Assembly (NCBI GenBank): GCA_038025085.1
Contig: CM076145.1
Location: forward strand, 10,761,000-10,824,999
DNA: 64,000 nt
Reading direction: 5' to 3'
DNA from: Tetragonia tetragonoides
Taxonomy: Eukaryota > Streptophyta > Magnoliopsida > Caryophyllales > Aizoaceae
Part shown: one piece after another, positions 1 through 10,626 of the stretch
Layout of the letters: each line of letters begins with the position of its first letter
Position numbering within the stretch: position 1 is the stretch's first letter
Notes under the pieces: model-generated
The model's input: only the letters and a program-made list of their open reading frames with translations
Database searches by the model: none
Told to the model about the DNA's origin: nothing
Position numbers and translations under genes: made by a program

Positions 1-3000
1 CTCAAATTCTATCATCCTAGTAGTAAGAGCTGTTAAAACGCGTAAATGCATTCAAAAGCTTCAGTTGAAGCTTGTTTGTACTGGTTAACATCCTTGGTGT
101 AGTTTCACACTCAAATGAATGCAAACAAAGTATTTGGATGCTTTCTCTTTATATACAACTCAAAAGAACTCAAATTTCTTTCACCCTACTCGTAAGAGCT
201 TTTAAAACGCGTAAATGCATTCAAAAGCATGAGTTGAAGCTTGTTTGTACTTTAAAACATTCTTGGTGTAGTTTCATACTCAAATGAATGCAAACAAAAC
301 ATTTGGATTCTTTCTCTTAATATACAACACAAAAGAACTCAAATCTCTTTCACCCTACTCGTACGAGCATTTAAACGCGTAAATGCATTCAAAAGCTTGA
401 GTTGTAGCTTTTTTGTCCTTTAAAACATTTTTGGTGTAGTTCTATACTCAAATGAATGCAGATAAAACATTTGGGTGCTTTCTCTTAATATACAACACAA
501 AAGAACTCAAATTCTATCATCCTAGTCGTAAGAGCTGTTAAAATGCGTAAATGCATTCAAAAGCTTGAGTTGAAGCTTGTTTGTACTTGTAATCATCCTT
601 GGTGTAGTTTCACACTCAAATAAATGCAAACAAAGTATTTGGATAATTTCTCTTAATATACAACACAAAAGAACTCAAATCTCTTTCACCCTACTCGTAT
701 GAGCTTTTAAAACATGTAAATGCATTCAAAAGCTTAAGTTGAAGCTTGTTTTGTACTTTAAAACATTCTTGGTGTAGTTACATACTCAAATGAATACAAA
801 CAAAACATTTGGGTGCTTTCCCTTAATATACAACACAAAAGAACTCAAATTCTATCATACTAGTCATAAGAGCTGTTAAAACGCGTAAATGCATTCAAAA
901 GTTTGAGTTGAAACTTGTTTGTACTTGTAAACGTCCTTGGTGTAGTTTCACACTCTAATGAATGCAAACAAAGTATTTGGATGCTTTCTCTTAATATACA
1001 ACACAAAAGAACTCAAATCTCTTTCATCCTACTGCTAAAAGCTTTTAAAACGCCTAAATGCATTCAAAAGCATGAGTTGAAGCTTGTTTGTACTTTAAAA
1101 CATTCTTGGTGTAGTTTTATACTCAAATGAATGCAAACAAACTTTAAAACATTCTTGGTGTAGTTGCATACTCAAATGAATGCAAACAAAACAATTGGAT
1201 GCTTTATCTTAATATACAACACAAAAGAACTCAAATCTGTTTCACCCTACTCGTATGAGCTGTTAAAACGCGTAAATGCATTCAAAAGCATGAGTTGAAG
1301 CTTGTTTGTACTTTAAAACATTCTTGGTGTAGTTTCATACTCAAATGAATGCAAACAAAACATTTGGGTGCTTTCTCTTAATATACAAAAGAACTCAAAT
1401 TCTATCATCCTAGTCGTAAGAGCTGTTAAAACGCGTAAATGCATTCAAAAGCTTGAGTTGAAGCTTGTTTGTACTTGTAAACATCCTTGGTGTAGTTTCA
1501 CACTCAAATGAATGCAAACAAAGTATTTGGATGCTTTCTCTTTATATACAACTCAAAAGAACTCAAATTTCTTTCACCCTACTCGTAAGAGCTTTTAAAA
1601 CGCGTAAATGTATTCAAAAGCATGAGTTGAAGCTTGTTTGTACTTTAAAACATTCTTGGTGTAGTTTCATACTCCAATGAATGCAAACAAAATATTTGGA
1701 TGCTTTCTCATAATATACAACACAAAAGAACTCAAATCTCTTTCACCCTACTCGTATGAGCTTTTAAACGCGTAAATGCATTCAAATGCTTGAGTTGTAG
1801 CTTTTTTGTACTTTAAAACATTCTTGGTGTAGTTTTATACTCAAATGAATGCAGATAAAACATTTGGGTGCTTTCTCTTAATATACAACACAAAAGAACT
1901 CAAATTCTATCATCCTAGTCGTTAGAGCTGTTAAAACGCGTAAATGCATTCAAAAGCTTGAGTTGAAGCTTGTTTGTACTTGTAAACATGCTTGGTGTAG
2001 TTTCACACTCAAATGAATGCAAACAAAGTATTTGGATACTTTTTCTTAATATACAACACAAAAGAACTCAAATCTCTTTCACCCTACTCGTATGAGCTTT
2101 TAAAACACGTAAATGCATTCAAAAGTTTAAGTTGAAGCTTGTTTGTACTTTAAAACATTCTTGGTGTAGTTACATACTCAAATGAATACAAACAAAACAT
2201 TTGGGTGCTTTCTCTTAATAAACAACACAAAAGAACTCAAATTCTATCATGCTAGTCATAAGAGCTGTTAAAACGCGTAAATGCATTCAAAGCTTGAGTT
2301 GAAGCTTGTTTGTACTTGTAAACGTCCTTGGTATAGTTTCACACTCTGATGAATGCAAACAAAGTATTTGGATGCTTTCTCTTAATATACAACACAAAAG
2401 TACTCAAATCTCTTTCATCCTACTCCTAAAAGCTTTTAAAACGCGTAAATGCATTCAAAAGCATGAGTTGAAGCTTGTTTGTACTTTAAAAAATTCTTGG
2501 TGTAGTTTCATACTCAAATGAATGTAAACAAAATATTTGGATGCTTTCTCTTAATATACAACACAAAAGAATTCAAATCCCTTTCACCCTACTCGTATGA
2601 GCTTTTAAAACATGTAAATGCATTCAAAAGCTTGAGTTGAAGCTTGTTTGTACTTTAAAACATTCTTGGTGTAGTTACATACTTAAATGAATACAAACAA
2701 AATATTTGGGTGCTTTCTCTTAATAAACAACACAAAAGAACTTAAATTCTATCATCCTAGTCGTAAGAGCTATTAAAAAGCGTAAATGCATTCAAAAGAT
2801 TGAGTTGAAGCTTGTTTGTACTTGTAAGCATCCTTGGTGTAGTTTCACACTCTGATGAATGCAAACAAAGTATTTGGATGCTTTCTCTTAAGATACAACA
2901 CAAAAGAACTCAAATCTCTTTCACCCTACTCGTAAGAGCTTTTAAAAAGCGTAAATGCACTCAAAAGCTTGAGTTGAAGCTTTTTTGTACTTTAAAACAT

Positions 3001-3236
3001 TCTTGGTGTAGTTTCATACTCAAATGAATGCAAACAAAACATTTGGATGCTTTCTCTTAATATACAACACAAAAGAACTCAAATCTCTTTCACCCTACTC
3101 GTATGAGCTTTTAAAACGCGTAAATGCATTCAAAAGCTTGAGTTGAAGCATGTTTGTACTTTAAAATATTCTTGGTGTAGTTTCATACTCATATGAATGC
3201 AAACAAAACATTTGGGCGCTTTCTCTTAATATACAA
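1..3236 (+). repeat. Satellite array, A/B monomers, forward
   Basis: Tandem array of an AT-rich monomer of about 169 bp. The landmark acgcgtaaatgcattcaaaa (or a close variant) recurs at 41, 210, 378, 546, 715 and 884. Two monomer types mix. Type A has a ctttaaaacattcttgg segment followed by catactc. Type B has cttgtaaacatccttgg followed by cacactc. The order B-A-A'-B-A-B-A-A starts at about 72 and again at about 1465, and B starts again at about 2812, so the block is an octamer higher-order repeat. A truncated extra monomer sits near 1135-1185 in the first octamer only. No gene is supported here. Confidence 0.96.
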
Positions 3237-3640
3237 TGTTGTGGGGTTTTCCTCGAACACTGGGAGTACTGTTAACCGAGCCGTCTGATACCTGCAAAAA
3301 GCAGAATACGTCACTAGCCCGGAGGGGATTTTCGGGATCCCCGCTCCGATGCTTAAGTCAGTATTCTCTCTATTAGGCAATAAATGATTTGATTGATTGG
3401 GAAAAGTTGTCCTGTTCATACCTGAAATGACTGTATTTATAGGTGCGGATTTCACGGGTTCTAGGGCAATCTCCTGGTGACACGTGGCATCCGTAGATAG
3501 GAGGAGCTAATTGGGCTACCTGCTTGACGCGTGTATCCACAGGGCCGCCTTTTGGATTAGTAGTTTACAGAAGGCCCATCATGGACCACGAAAGTGTAGA
3601 ATGATCCATTGGGCCTGGCTGGATATTTTAGGTCATAACA
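3237..3640 (-). repeat. 3' LTR of the Tat element
   Basis: 404 bp, matching 19178-19585 end to end with about 18 substitutions and two indels (1 and 3 bp) by eye. Ends are TG...CA. A TATA-like CCTATAAATA lies on the minus strand at 3443-3434. It is the 3' copy because gag-pol reads leftward toward it. Confidence 0.95.
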
Positions 3641-3652
3641 TTTGCGCCTCAG
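3641..3652 (-). other. Candidate polypurine tract of the Tat element
   Basis: On the minus strand the bases immediately before the 3' LTR read GAGGCGCAAA, a short purine-rich stretch with one pyrimidine. The position is right for plus-strand priming, but the tract is weak compared with those of the two gag-only elements. Confidence 0.4.
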
Positions 3653-3748
3653 GAACGGTTTGGTGGAACCGATAGGAGACAAAGCATTTCTGACAATTAA
3701 TGCACTCCAAGGAGGCGTTTCGTCTTCTTTGAGCCTGGGGCGTTTTTC

Positions 3749-3756
3749 TATATAAA
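3749..3756 (+). promoter_or_regulatory. TATA box of antisense gene 1
   Basis: TATATAAA on the plus strand, 95 bp before the ATG at 3851. It lies about 110 bp inside the 3' LTR and faces opposite to gag-pol. Similar TATA motifs precede the other three plus-strand genes of this element. Confidence 0.5.
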
Positions 3757-3850
3757 CGCTCGGTCTGTTTTTCCGTACGTGATTTGTGCAATTAGATTCT
3801 GCTCTTCCATTTGTATTGGTATCAGTAATCTCAATCCTTTGACTTTAGAC

Positions 3851-4411
3851 ATGGCTAATTTGTCTGACGAGGCACGGCAAGGTGGCTCTGGCAAGCGCCC
3901 TTGGCTTGCTCCTTCTTTTTGCCGACAAGACAAGCCGGCAACTCGGCGTTCGCTGGTTGCGGGCGCGACTATGGATGCCCCCGGCAATTCGGCTCTGCCC
4001 CGGCAAATAGTCCTCGGGCTTCCTTCTTCTAACGGCGTGGTCGCTGCAGGTACTTCAGCTTGCCGAACCCCCTTATCTTCCAAGGGTAAAGAGATCAAGC
4101 TGGAGAGGAGCGTTTCGCCCCCTCCGGGTTTTGAAGGTCATCCACGTTACGGCCGGAGACTCGATGGGACGATAAACCGTGCGGAATATGAGGAAGGGCT
4201 TAAGACCAGCCTTGGGAGCTTGAGATCTCTTGCTCTGGATCTTTATGAAGCCGAGAGGCGGGCTGTGGCCGTCCAGGCGGAACTTGATGATGCAAAGGCT
4301 TGAGTTGCCAAGCTTAAGGGTCGGCAAAACCGACTGTTGGAATTTTGTGGATTTCTGAGAGACGAGCTTAGGAGGGATACTCCAGGCGATCATTCTGGTC
4401 GGCAGGCTTAA
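3851..4411 (+). pseudogene. Antisense gene 1 of the Tat element (unknown function)
   Basis: Plus-strand frame opening at ATG 3851 and running 150 codons to TGA 4301-4303. The same frame then stays open to TAA 4409-4411. The product starts MANLSDEARQGG. It has a low-complexity middle rich in Ser, Ala, Pro and Arg, and a charged C-terminus that looks like a helix or coiled coil (EAERRAVAVQAELDDAKA). The TGA is probably a mutated Arg codon, because the 167-bp duplicate just downstream has CGT at the equivalent place. The gene sits opposite the gag-pol strand, where Tat elements are known to carry extra antisense ORFs. I do not recognise a domain. Confidence 0.6.
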
Positions 4412-4582
4412 TTGTAGCCGAGGGGCGGACCGTGGCCGTCCAGGCGGAACTGGATGATGCGAAGGCTCGTGTTGTCGGGCTTAGGGGTCGGCAAGACCAC
4501 CTGTTTGAATTGTGGATTTTTGAGAGACGAGCTCTGGAGGGATGCTGGTGCCGATCATTCTGGTCGGCAGGCTTGATTGTAG
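4250..4582 (+). repeat. Two-copy 167-bp tandem duplication in the tail of antisense gene 1
   Basis: Copy 1 starts at 4250 and copy 2 at 4417. Both run from gccgag through tggccgtccaggcggaact to tggtcggcaggctt. They differ by scattered substitutions and small indels. Copy 2 keeps a sense codon where copy 1 has TGA. Confidence 0.85.
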
Positions 4583-4946
4583 TATGAATGTTGTGTTTTT
4601 ATATATTAGTATTTTTTCTAAATTTTTTTTTGTGGCCGGTCCTTTTTCTCGGCGATCTTGTAATGCCGGTCACTATCCGGATCTTTAATGAATAAGAATG
4701 ATGTTCTTTTGCCCCAGAAATTAACTCTGACTGCTTGCGTCTTGAGGTTGTTTCTGTCTCTTGTTTTTCTGTTCCCCAGGCGTTTCTTCTTGTTTTTTGC
4801 CCTAAGAAACTCATGGTGGGCCAGGGGGTTTTGTTGTTGACTTGCTTTAATGCCCAGTTGATTTGTATCTATCAGTTTGACAGATGGCGACTTGTTGTTG
4901 GTCGTGGATGACGTTATCTGTTTGTTCTTTACTTCGGTGGTCTCAG
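4583..4946. other. Spacer between antisense genes 1 and 2
   Basis: No convincing coding region on either strand. It is T-rich, with a T9 run near 4622-4630, as expected of a plant 3' untranslated or intergenic stretch. A minus-strand 71-codon frame here lacks any recognisable feature. Confidence 0.5.
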
Positions 4947-4953
4947 TATAAAT
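4947..4953 (+). promoter_or_regulatory. TATA box of antisense gene 2
   Basis: TATAAAT on the plus strand, about 60 bp before the coding-like stretch that begins near 5010. Confidence 0.4.
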
Positions 4954-5009
4954 GTGAGATCTAACTTGGTTATGCCTATTGAGCTTCTCCCATTAGGGTT
5001 TCAACTGTT

Positions 5010-5665
5010 GTGATTTCTTCTGGGTCTAGTGATTCTGAAGGTGAACCTGAAGTTGTTAGCCATTACAGGCTGCGAAAAACGCCGAAGAGATCGTGCCGGG
5101 AAAGTCTTGCTTCTACGTCCAGAACACCTTTGCGTATTGTTCAGGAGGCTGTATTCTGTATGGTGAGAGCCTTGCCGGCGAAAGTCTGGCCTCTTGGTAT
5201 GCTCGGCATCTGGTAGATTCATCCTTCGGCAAGCCGGTGAAGCTAGCGCTTGCGAGTCTATTGGAGAAGGACATAATTGCCGAGAAGATTCTTTTTTCTT
5301 CGGCAACTCCTCTTAGCTGTCGCCGGTGCTCTCCCTCTTCAGAGGGTTGTTCACAGGCGAAGCCGGATGCTGAGAAGCGATCTAGTGGTGCCGAGGACGC
5401 TCCTCCGGCAAAAGCAGAGGCTGTTTTCTCTTCGTGTGCTGAACGTGAGAAAAAGGGTGCTGATGTCGCGAGACTCAAGGCGGAGCTCGCTCGCATCCAT
5501 TCCCGTCTTCAAGAGACGTCCCGGAAGATTGCCAGTTTTGAAAGCGAGTTGCTGTCGGCTCGCGCCTTGTACGAGTGGCTGGGCTCTCGTCAGAGGGAGA
5601 TGGAAGTAGTGTGTCAGCGCCTTCAAGGAGATTTGCATAAGATGGGGGGACATGGGCTTGTGTAA
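5010..5665 (+). pseudogene. Antisense gene 2 of the Tat element (coiled-coil, frameshifted)
   Basis: The first part, from about 5010, reads ISSGSSDSEGEPEVV and continues to near 5150. The frame then shifts, and coding-like sequence continues in the 5093 frame (segment LVDSSFGKPVKLALASLLEK) to the stop at 5663-5665. The C-terminal 70 residues are a probable coiled coil (DVARLKAELARIHSRLQETS). No in-frame ATG is visible for the N-terminal part; the first codon is GTG, perhaps a changed ATG. A TATA motif precedes it. Function unknown; it could be structural, like the coiled-coil tails of antisense genes 3 and 4. Confidence 0.5.
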
Positions 5666-5767
5666 TCTTTTTAGGCATTGGTTTGTGTAATCTTTTCAGG
5701 CCTTGTACTTGGATTCTGTGCCCTTGTTTGGGCCATGTGTACCTCTGGGGTTGAGTTATGCCCCCTT
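5666..5767. other. Spacer with internal duplication after antisense gene 2
   Basis: Contains two near copies of a tgtgtaatctttt phrase around 5659-5696 and a pyrimidine-rich tail. Likely 3' untranslated sequence. Confidence 0.35.
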
Positions 5768-5774
5768 TATAAAT
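5768..5774 (+). promoter_or_regulatory. TATA box of antisense gene 3
   Basis: TATAAAT on the plus strand, 98 bp before the ATG at 5872. The intervening leader is pyrimidine-rich. Confidence 0.5.
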
Positions 5775-6620
5775 GTATGAGTTTTGCATTCTTGCAATCA
5801 TTCGTCCTTCGCTTGCTTCTCTGAATCTGTGCTTAATATTCTCTATCCGTTTTCTCTAACTCTTTCTCGAAATGACGAAGGAAGGCGTTCCGTCGTCATC
5901 CCAAGGCTCCGGCAAGACCGTCCGAGAAGTCCTTTGGCAGAAAGCCATCGAATTATCAAAAGCTGCTGACGAGATCGCCTACTGGGCTCCAGACTTGGCT
6001 TGGGTTCGCCGTACGGCCACGGATGACGACCTACTGAAAAATCTTCATTGTCTTTTTCCCTCCCGGCGACGACTGTATTGCCGTAGATAATGGTATGATC
6101 GAGACGGGCTTCCGTCTTCCTATGCAGCCGTTTGTGGTTGAACTTTTATCAGACTACCAGGTTTCCCTGGCCCAACTTCTACCGAATATGTGGGCGGCTA
6201 TAAATGGGTACTTGGCGATGTGCTGGATCATGGGTTTCGTCCCGTCGCTGAACGTTTTCAAGCACATTGTTATTTTGAAATCTGCCGGGTCACAGTCGCG
6301 TCCTTATTGTTATACTGCTGGTTACCATCCTGGTTTTTTACCTTTTCGTTATCCTTGTGGGAAGTATCATAATTGGAAGGATCGTTGGGTCTTTATTCGT
6401 CGGCCGAATGGTTGGGCAGATATTCCCGACTTCAATGTTACACATAACACTGTGCCGATAGGATCTAATCTGGTCCATCTGTCACCTAGCGAAGAGTTTT
6501 CCCTGAATAGTTTCAAGTGTGTGTCTGTGCTTGACCCAGGTGGTAAGAAAGTGCGTCATCATGTCAGGTATTGCCCTCGTCTTGAGTGGTTCAAGGATGC
6601 CGGGTACCTGATCTTTGTCG

Positions 6621-6718
6621 GCCTTCTCAAGCTTCCTGATGAGCATAAAGGTGTGTTTTTTGTGCTGCCGGGTTGATCTCTTTTCTAGCTTTCTCAAGCT
6701 TCCTGATGAGCGTAAAGG
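6621..6718 (+). repeat. 67-bp-period imperfect duplication in antisense gene 3
   Basis: 6621-6651 and 6688-6718 share a ttctcaagcttcctgatgag core. The duplicated stretch lies exactly where the frame of antisense gene 3 is lost, so it may be the cause. An undetected second intron is the alternative. Confidence 0.7.
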
Positions 6719-7438
6719 GGATATGATGAAGTTGCTCAGCTGGGCGAGGAGCTGGATATTAGCGCTGCCGCTCTGGAGAAGGTAAGGAATTTCTGGTCTT
6801 CAATTGGAGTTGATCACATTCCTCTCGTCAGCGAGGATCTATCTATGCCCCAGTCTTTCACTGCCAATAATCAACTGTCCGTGGGGGAGCAGCCGAGCTC
6901 CCATTCTGAAACATTAGCCGCGGCTAAACGCCGCTCTGACATGAAGAAAGCTCAAGCGTGAGATCGCCGACCGACTAAGGCTATTGAGAAGGAGCCATCT
7001 GAGACGGCGCTTTATGAGTTATCTACTAGGTCAAGGAGGAAGGCTGGGCCGTACCAAAAGAGGCCAAGGACGGTGAAGTCCTCTGAGATCCCTGTCCGTG
7101 TCACTCCGTCTTTTGTTTTCAACACTCCGGAAGATGCCGACAGAGGGGATGTTCATCCCAATTTTGCCGAGATTGAAGAGCCTCGGCCGGAAGCTGTTGA
7201 GATGGAGGAGCCTCAGCTGAATCTGATACCCAAAGGCATACCGGTGCCGGATCAACGGGGAGATGGGGTTATTCTTGCTGGGGAGCTGATTTCTACTGAC
7301 AGAGCTTGGAATGATCCTAAAAGGAAAGTGCTGAGCGCTATTGCCGAGCTCCTAAAAAGTTCGGCGGATGCGAAGGTGATGTGTGGGGAACATTCTGTAG
7401 AATCGATGATGTCTGACCTGGTCTCGTCTGCCGGAGTT

Positions 7439-7516
7439 GTAAGTTTTTTGCTGATTTTGGTTGATGCCCTATTCTTTTGTTGATACATTCCTTGATGGTT
7501 TTCATAACTTGTGCAG
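7439..7516 (+). other. Spliceosomal intron in antisense gene 3
   Basis: Donor GTAAGT at 7439 and acceptor TTGTGCAG ending at 7516, 78 bp, T-rich, phase 0. The upstream frame (7073 series) and the downstream frame (7517 onward, QFLGSVSTLERL) join without a shift. Without splicing, the upstream frame runs into stops inside this segment. A T-rich body and a near-minimal length fit a plant intron. It shows that this plus-strand region was transcribed and spliced as its own mRNA. Confidence 0.75.
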
Positions 7517-8185
7517 CAATTTTTGGGCTCTGTCAGCACGCTTGAGAGGCTGCGCCCTGAGCTGGCCGACCTTCATTCTCTTCATCGCCAACGAGATGGG
7601 GTTGATAAAAAGATCCATGATCTGATGACCGAAGTGCAGAAGAACGCCTCGGAGTCTGAGAAGTTCAAAGATGTAGCGGTCAAGTGGCGCGCGGAGTATA
7701 AACGCGTGCCGGCCCAGCTTGACGATGTGAAGACCTCCGAGGAGAGCTTGAAAACTGAGGCTCTTGGGATGGCGACAGAACTTGAGGAGCTAAGGGCCGA
7801 GCTGAAGGAGAAATCCGAGCTGATTACCAGCAAGGATAAAACTGTTGTAGACATCTAGAATCAAATGAAGAAGGCTCAGCTGGAGATTGACAAGTACAAA
7901 CAAGAGGTTTAGAACGCGACACGACAAGTTTCTGGATAAGACGTCTATTCGTCACGCGAGGAGATTATTGCCGAGTTTAAACACTCTGACAAGTATGCCA
8001 CACTTCTTGAGGAATCTCTTAATCATGAGAGGCGTGTTGCTCGCGAGTCGCTGTCAAATGTTTATGGTGTGCTGTTCTCTGAGGCGGGTGATGATCTGTG
8101 CACTTTGGTTAAGGGAGTCATGGCCGAAAGATCTTTGTCGAATCAGGAGGCTGAAGATGAAGACGTTCCGTCTGCCGAAGAGTAG

Positions 8186-8430
8186 TTGAGTTTGTCTTCT
8201 TTGAGTATTTTTACTGTTTTGTCTTGTGGGTCTGCTTAGTGGTGCGTTCCAAGATTCCCTATGTAACTTTGTGCCACATGGCGCTTCATTAATGAGAACA
8301 GACCTTTTTGTCTATAAAGTCTTTTTGAACATTGCCTTTTTTGTCTATAAATGCCTCTGAACTTGTCATCATTCATTCTTGTTTTTCTTTTCTTGAAACG
8401 TACTTGTTCAAATACGCTCTCACTTGCATT
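8186..8430 (+). promoter_or_regulatory. Promoter region of antisense gene 4 with duplicated TATA
   Basis: Two TATA motifs, TATAAAG at 8313-8319 and TATAAAT at 8346-8352, lie in a short imperfect duplication (ttttgtctataaa repeated about 33 bp apart). The second is 79 bp before the ATG at 8431. Confidence 0.5.
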
Positions 8431-9674
8431 ATGGATCCTTCTCATCGCGGAGATCAATCGGCCTGGTTAAACTGTAGTGCTCCGCAGAATACATCGGCTG
8501 ATAAAGCGGTTTCTACCGGGGACAATCCTCAACTTAATACCATGGTTGATGATGATAGTTTTCGCTCGGCTGACGTCCTAAACGCCATCCAGCGATCCAT
8601 AAAGGATCCTCAGAAGAGAGTAGCTCTTTGCAAACGTGCCCGCCTTCACAAAGGGGTCGACCCAGGTGATGAACCTTGCGTTGTCACTAGCCGTTCAGTT
8701 CGGAGTCCCCTGCGCGCCCTAATTCTAAGGGACACCGGGAATCCTGATCGTCATTTTGGTGTTGACGCGAATGGGGACGTGATAGCCCGGGAATCTGATT
8801 TTGCCGAGGATATATCGGCTCCGGCTTTTGACGCCTATGAGGATTGGGAGGCTGCTCGAAAAGCTGGTGCTTCCTAAGGCGCTAGTTCCAGCAATCCTCC
8901 TCCCCATCCGGAGGGCTTTTCTTATATGAAAGCGATTGCTAAAGGTGAGATGGAAAAGCTAAATGACTTCCTTGAGCAGATGATGGGCATGATTCCCGAT
9001 GCCGATCTAGACTTTCTCTGCAGCCTGAGGATGAAGTAGATGGACGAGATCCATCGCGTCCTTGTTGAGCTGATGGTCCGCGTTGGGGGTTTTCAGCATT
9101 ATTTCTACGCTATGATGCGTCGGGCAAAAGGGTATGCCAGGGAGCTTCGAGAACTACGCAAAGGGAATAAGAAGTTGCTCGCGTCTTCGCAACTCGCCGA
9201 GATGCAGGGTGTGCAGATAGTTGTAGAGCGAGAAAACCATCTTTCAAAGATTACCATTATGGAGCAGGAGTTTGAAGAGGAGAGGTCCAGGGGGGATCAT
9301 TTACACAAGGAGAACTTGACCCTGCGCGAAGAGAACTTGGCCATGCGCGAAGAGTTGGCGCGTTTAAGAGGGGTTGGTGCCGGTGTGGTAGGTCATTCGC
9401 AGTCCGGGGATCTTAACATGGCGGGCGATCCAAGTAAGCCCGCGGACGCTGCTGTTCCTCAAGGGGGGAATCATCTTGTGGCAACACATCCTTCAGATGA
9501 CGTCCTGGAGTTGCCCGTTGACCTTGGCGATGGTGAAAACAATGTGGACGAAGATCATGACAGTTTCGATAGCATCTTCAACTTTGATGATCTTATGGAT
9601 ACAGATAATCCTCCGAACCAAACTGCTGGTGGGCCTGCTTTGGACTTCGCCGAGGGGAGTCCTCCGAAGGAAAT
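8431..9674 (+). pseudogene. Antisense gene 4 of the Tat element, 5' part (coiled-coil, unknown function)
   Basis: The frame opens at ATG 8431 (MDPSHRGDQSAW) and stays in one register to 9674, broken only by TAA 8875-8877 and TAG 9037-9039. The middle (from about 9120) is a strong coiled coil: YARELRELRKGNKK, then heptads around LTLREENLAMREELARLRG. An acidic stretch follows (DLGDGENNVDEDHD). The gag-only element inserted at 9675, and the apparent open frame that continues to 10017 is LTR sequence, not part of this gene. The real continuation is at 12913. Both stops look like single C-to-T changes in Gln codons. No domain recognised. Confidence 0.65.
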
Positions 9675-10612
9675 TGATGCAGGAGCAACATGCTTAAAAA
9701 ACGATACACATCATATTCACCATTATATAGATCTTAGGAATGATCTTGATTCCTCTACACGGCTCCTCAAGAACAACAATGGTGTTTTCCAAGGGGAATT
9801 GAAAGAACATTCAATCTTAGTTCTATTATGTTCGTTTATGGAGCATGTTTTAAAATGGGTTACAATTACATTGCCTCCTACATTGAAGATACTTTGGAAT
9901 ACACGCGCAAGATGGGGATTAAAGCTCTTGTTATATGATCACGTCATTATGGAGAACCTCGTAATCTTGGCAGTTCTGATAGTTGTTCGTATTTTGGCCA
10001 TAACTCGCTCATACTAAATCTAAACGTGATGATTCAAATCTCTGTAGAAAGATATTATCGAGATCTACAACATTGATGCTTTGAGTTTTCTCTAATTCAA
10101 AGCGCAACATGGTCAAAAACGCGTAACAAGTTACGGAACATATTCCTTGCGCGCCAAGGCAACGACTTTAGTTTAGTTATTGTGTCCTAGTTTATTTTAA
10201 CTTGCTTTTAGCGTGATTTATTGCTTAGGAAACTAATAATCTGGTTATTATTAGCATTATGAGTCCATTAGGAATTAGAAAAGCTGTTAGATAGTTCGTT
10301 TTACAATTGTAATCAGTTTCATAGTTAGTTTCCTACTTGGATTAGGATTCCTAGTAGCTTTAGATTTCTTTGTCTATATATAGGGGAGAGCACGAAATTG
10401 TAACATAGACTTTGATGATTAATGATTAATACGTGAGTATTTACCCCTCAAATTGAGTGATTCAGTTTGAAACCCTTGTGTGTGATGCGCAAGTCTTGTT
10501 CTTGAGTGATTCTTGAACGAAAAACCCCAACCCCTTGAGTGATTCGAGAGGTATATCCCTTTTATTGTTTTGTTTATCAAAAATACAGAAAATCCCTAAA
10601 TAAATCACATCA
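9675..10612 (+). repeat. 5' LTR of nested gag-only element
   Basis: 938 bp, near-identical to 11970-12907. TATA motif in CTATATATAGG at about 10374-10384. Ends TGATG and CATCA. Confidence 0.95.
10373..10384 (+). promoter_or_regulatory. LTR TATA box of nested gag-only element
   Basis: TCTATATATAGG, about 230 bp before the LTR end. This is the only clear TATA in the LTR and the expected promoter of the element. The same motif recurs in the 3' LTR near 12669-12680. Confidence 0.6.
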
Positions 10613-10614
10613 AC

Positions 10615-10626
10615 TTGGTATCAGAG
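10615..10626 (+). other. Primer binding site (tRNA-iMet)
   Basis: TGGTATCAGAGC begins two bases after the 5' LTR. It is the standard plant initiator-methionine tRNA complement used by many Ty1/copia elements and chromoviruses. Confidence 0.9.

Larger units (their letters stand above)
5872..8185 (+). pseudogene. Antisense gene 3: PF04195-like 'gypsy type transposon' protein with coiled-coil tail
   Basis: It starts at ATG 5872 (MTKEGVPSSSQG). A 1-base gain in the T-run 6053-6057 shifts the frame. From about 6060 to 6676 the protein has the look of Pfam 'putative gypsy type transposon' (PF04195): GFRLPMQPFVVELLSDYQVS, then NGYLAMCWIMGFVPSLNVF, then a K-WKDRWVFI segment. This domain is known from plant elements. 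Around 6674-6730 the frame is interrupted by several stops and a 67-bp-period duplication. It resumes in the 7073 frame (DISAAALEKVRNFW), with TGA at 6959-6961, a 78-bp intron at 7439-7516, and a long coiled coil from 7517. TAG 7856, TAG 7910 and TAA 7937 interrupt the tail, which still ends cleanly at TAG 8183-8185 with an acidic end. It is a decayed protein gene encoded opposite to gag-pol. Its function in the element is unknown. Confidence 0.75.

Noticed and set aside
72..2521. Recurrent 71-residue open frames (pattern FVLVNILGVVSHSNECKQS) throughout the satellite blocks, including those near 20346, 32472 and 46033
   Set aside because: They start at TTG within the repeat, span just over one monomer, and recur because the monomer recurs. 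There is no ATG in context and no sign of selection on the protein; many neighbouring monomers break the frame.
1..3236. CRISPR-like repeat pattern
   Set aside because: The repeats are contiguous 169-bp monomers without unique spacers, in a clearly plant context.
3779..5801. Minus-strand frames at 3748-4098, 4073-4393, 5001-5306, 5113-5496 and 5475-5801
   Set aside because: Shadows of the GC-richer plus-strand antisense genes 1 and 2; their translations show no motif.
9675..10017. C-terminal 114 residues of the apparent 325-residue frame from 9040
   Set aside because: This is read-through from antisense gene 4 into the inserted LTR. The same residues appear at the end of the gag frame at 10915, where the 3' LTR is entered.
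10615..10626. Possible tRNA fragment (TGGTATCAGAGC)
   Set aside because: It is the primer binding site of an LTR element; no cloverleaf-forming sequence follows. Same at 60298.
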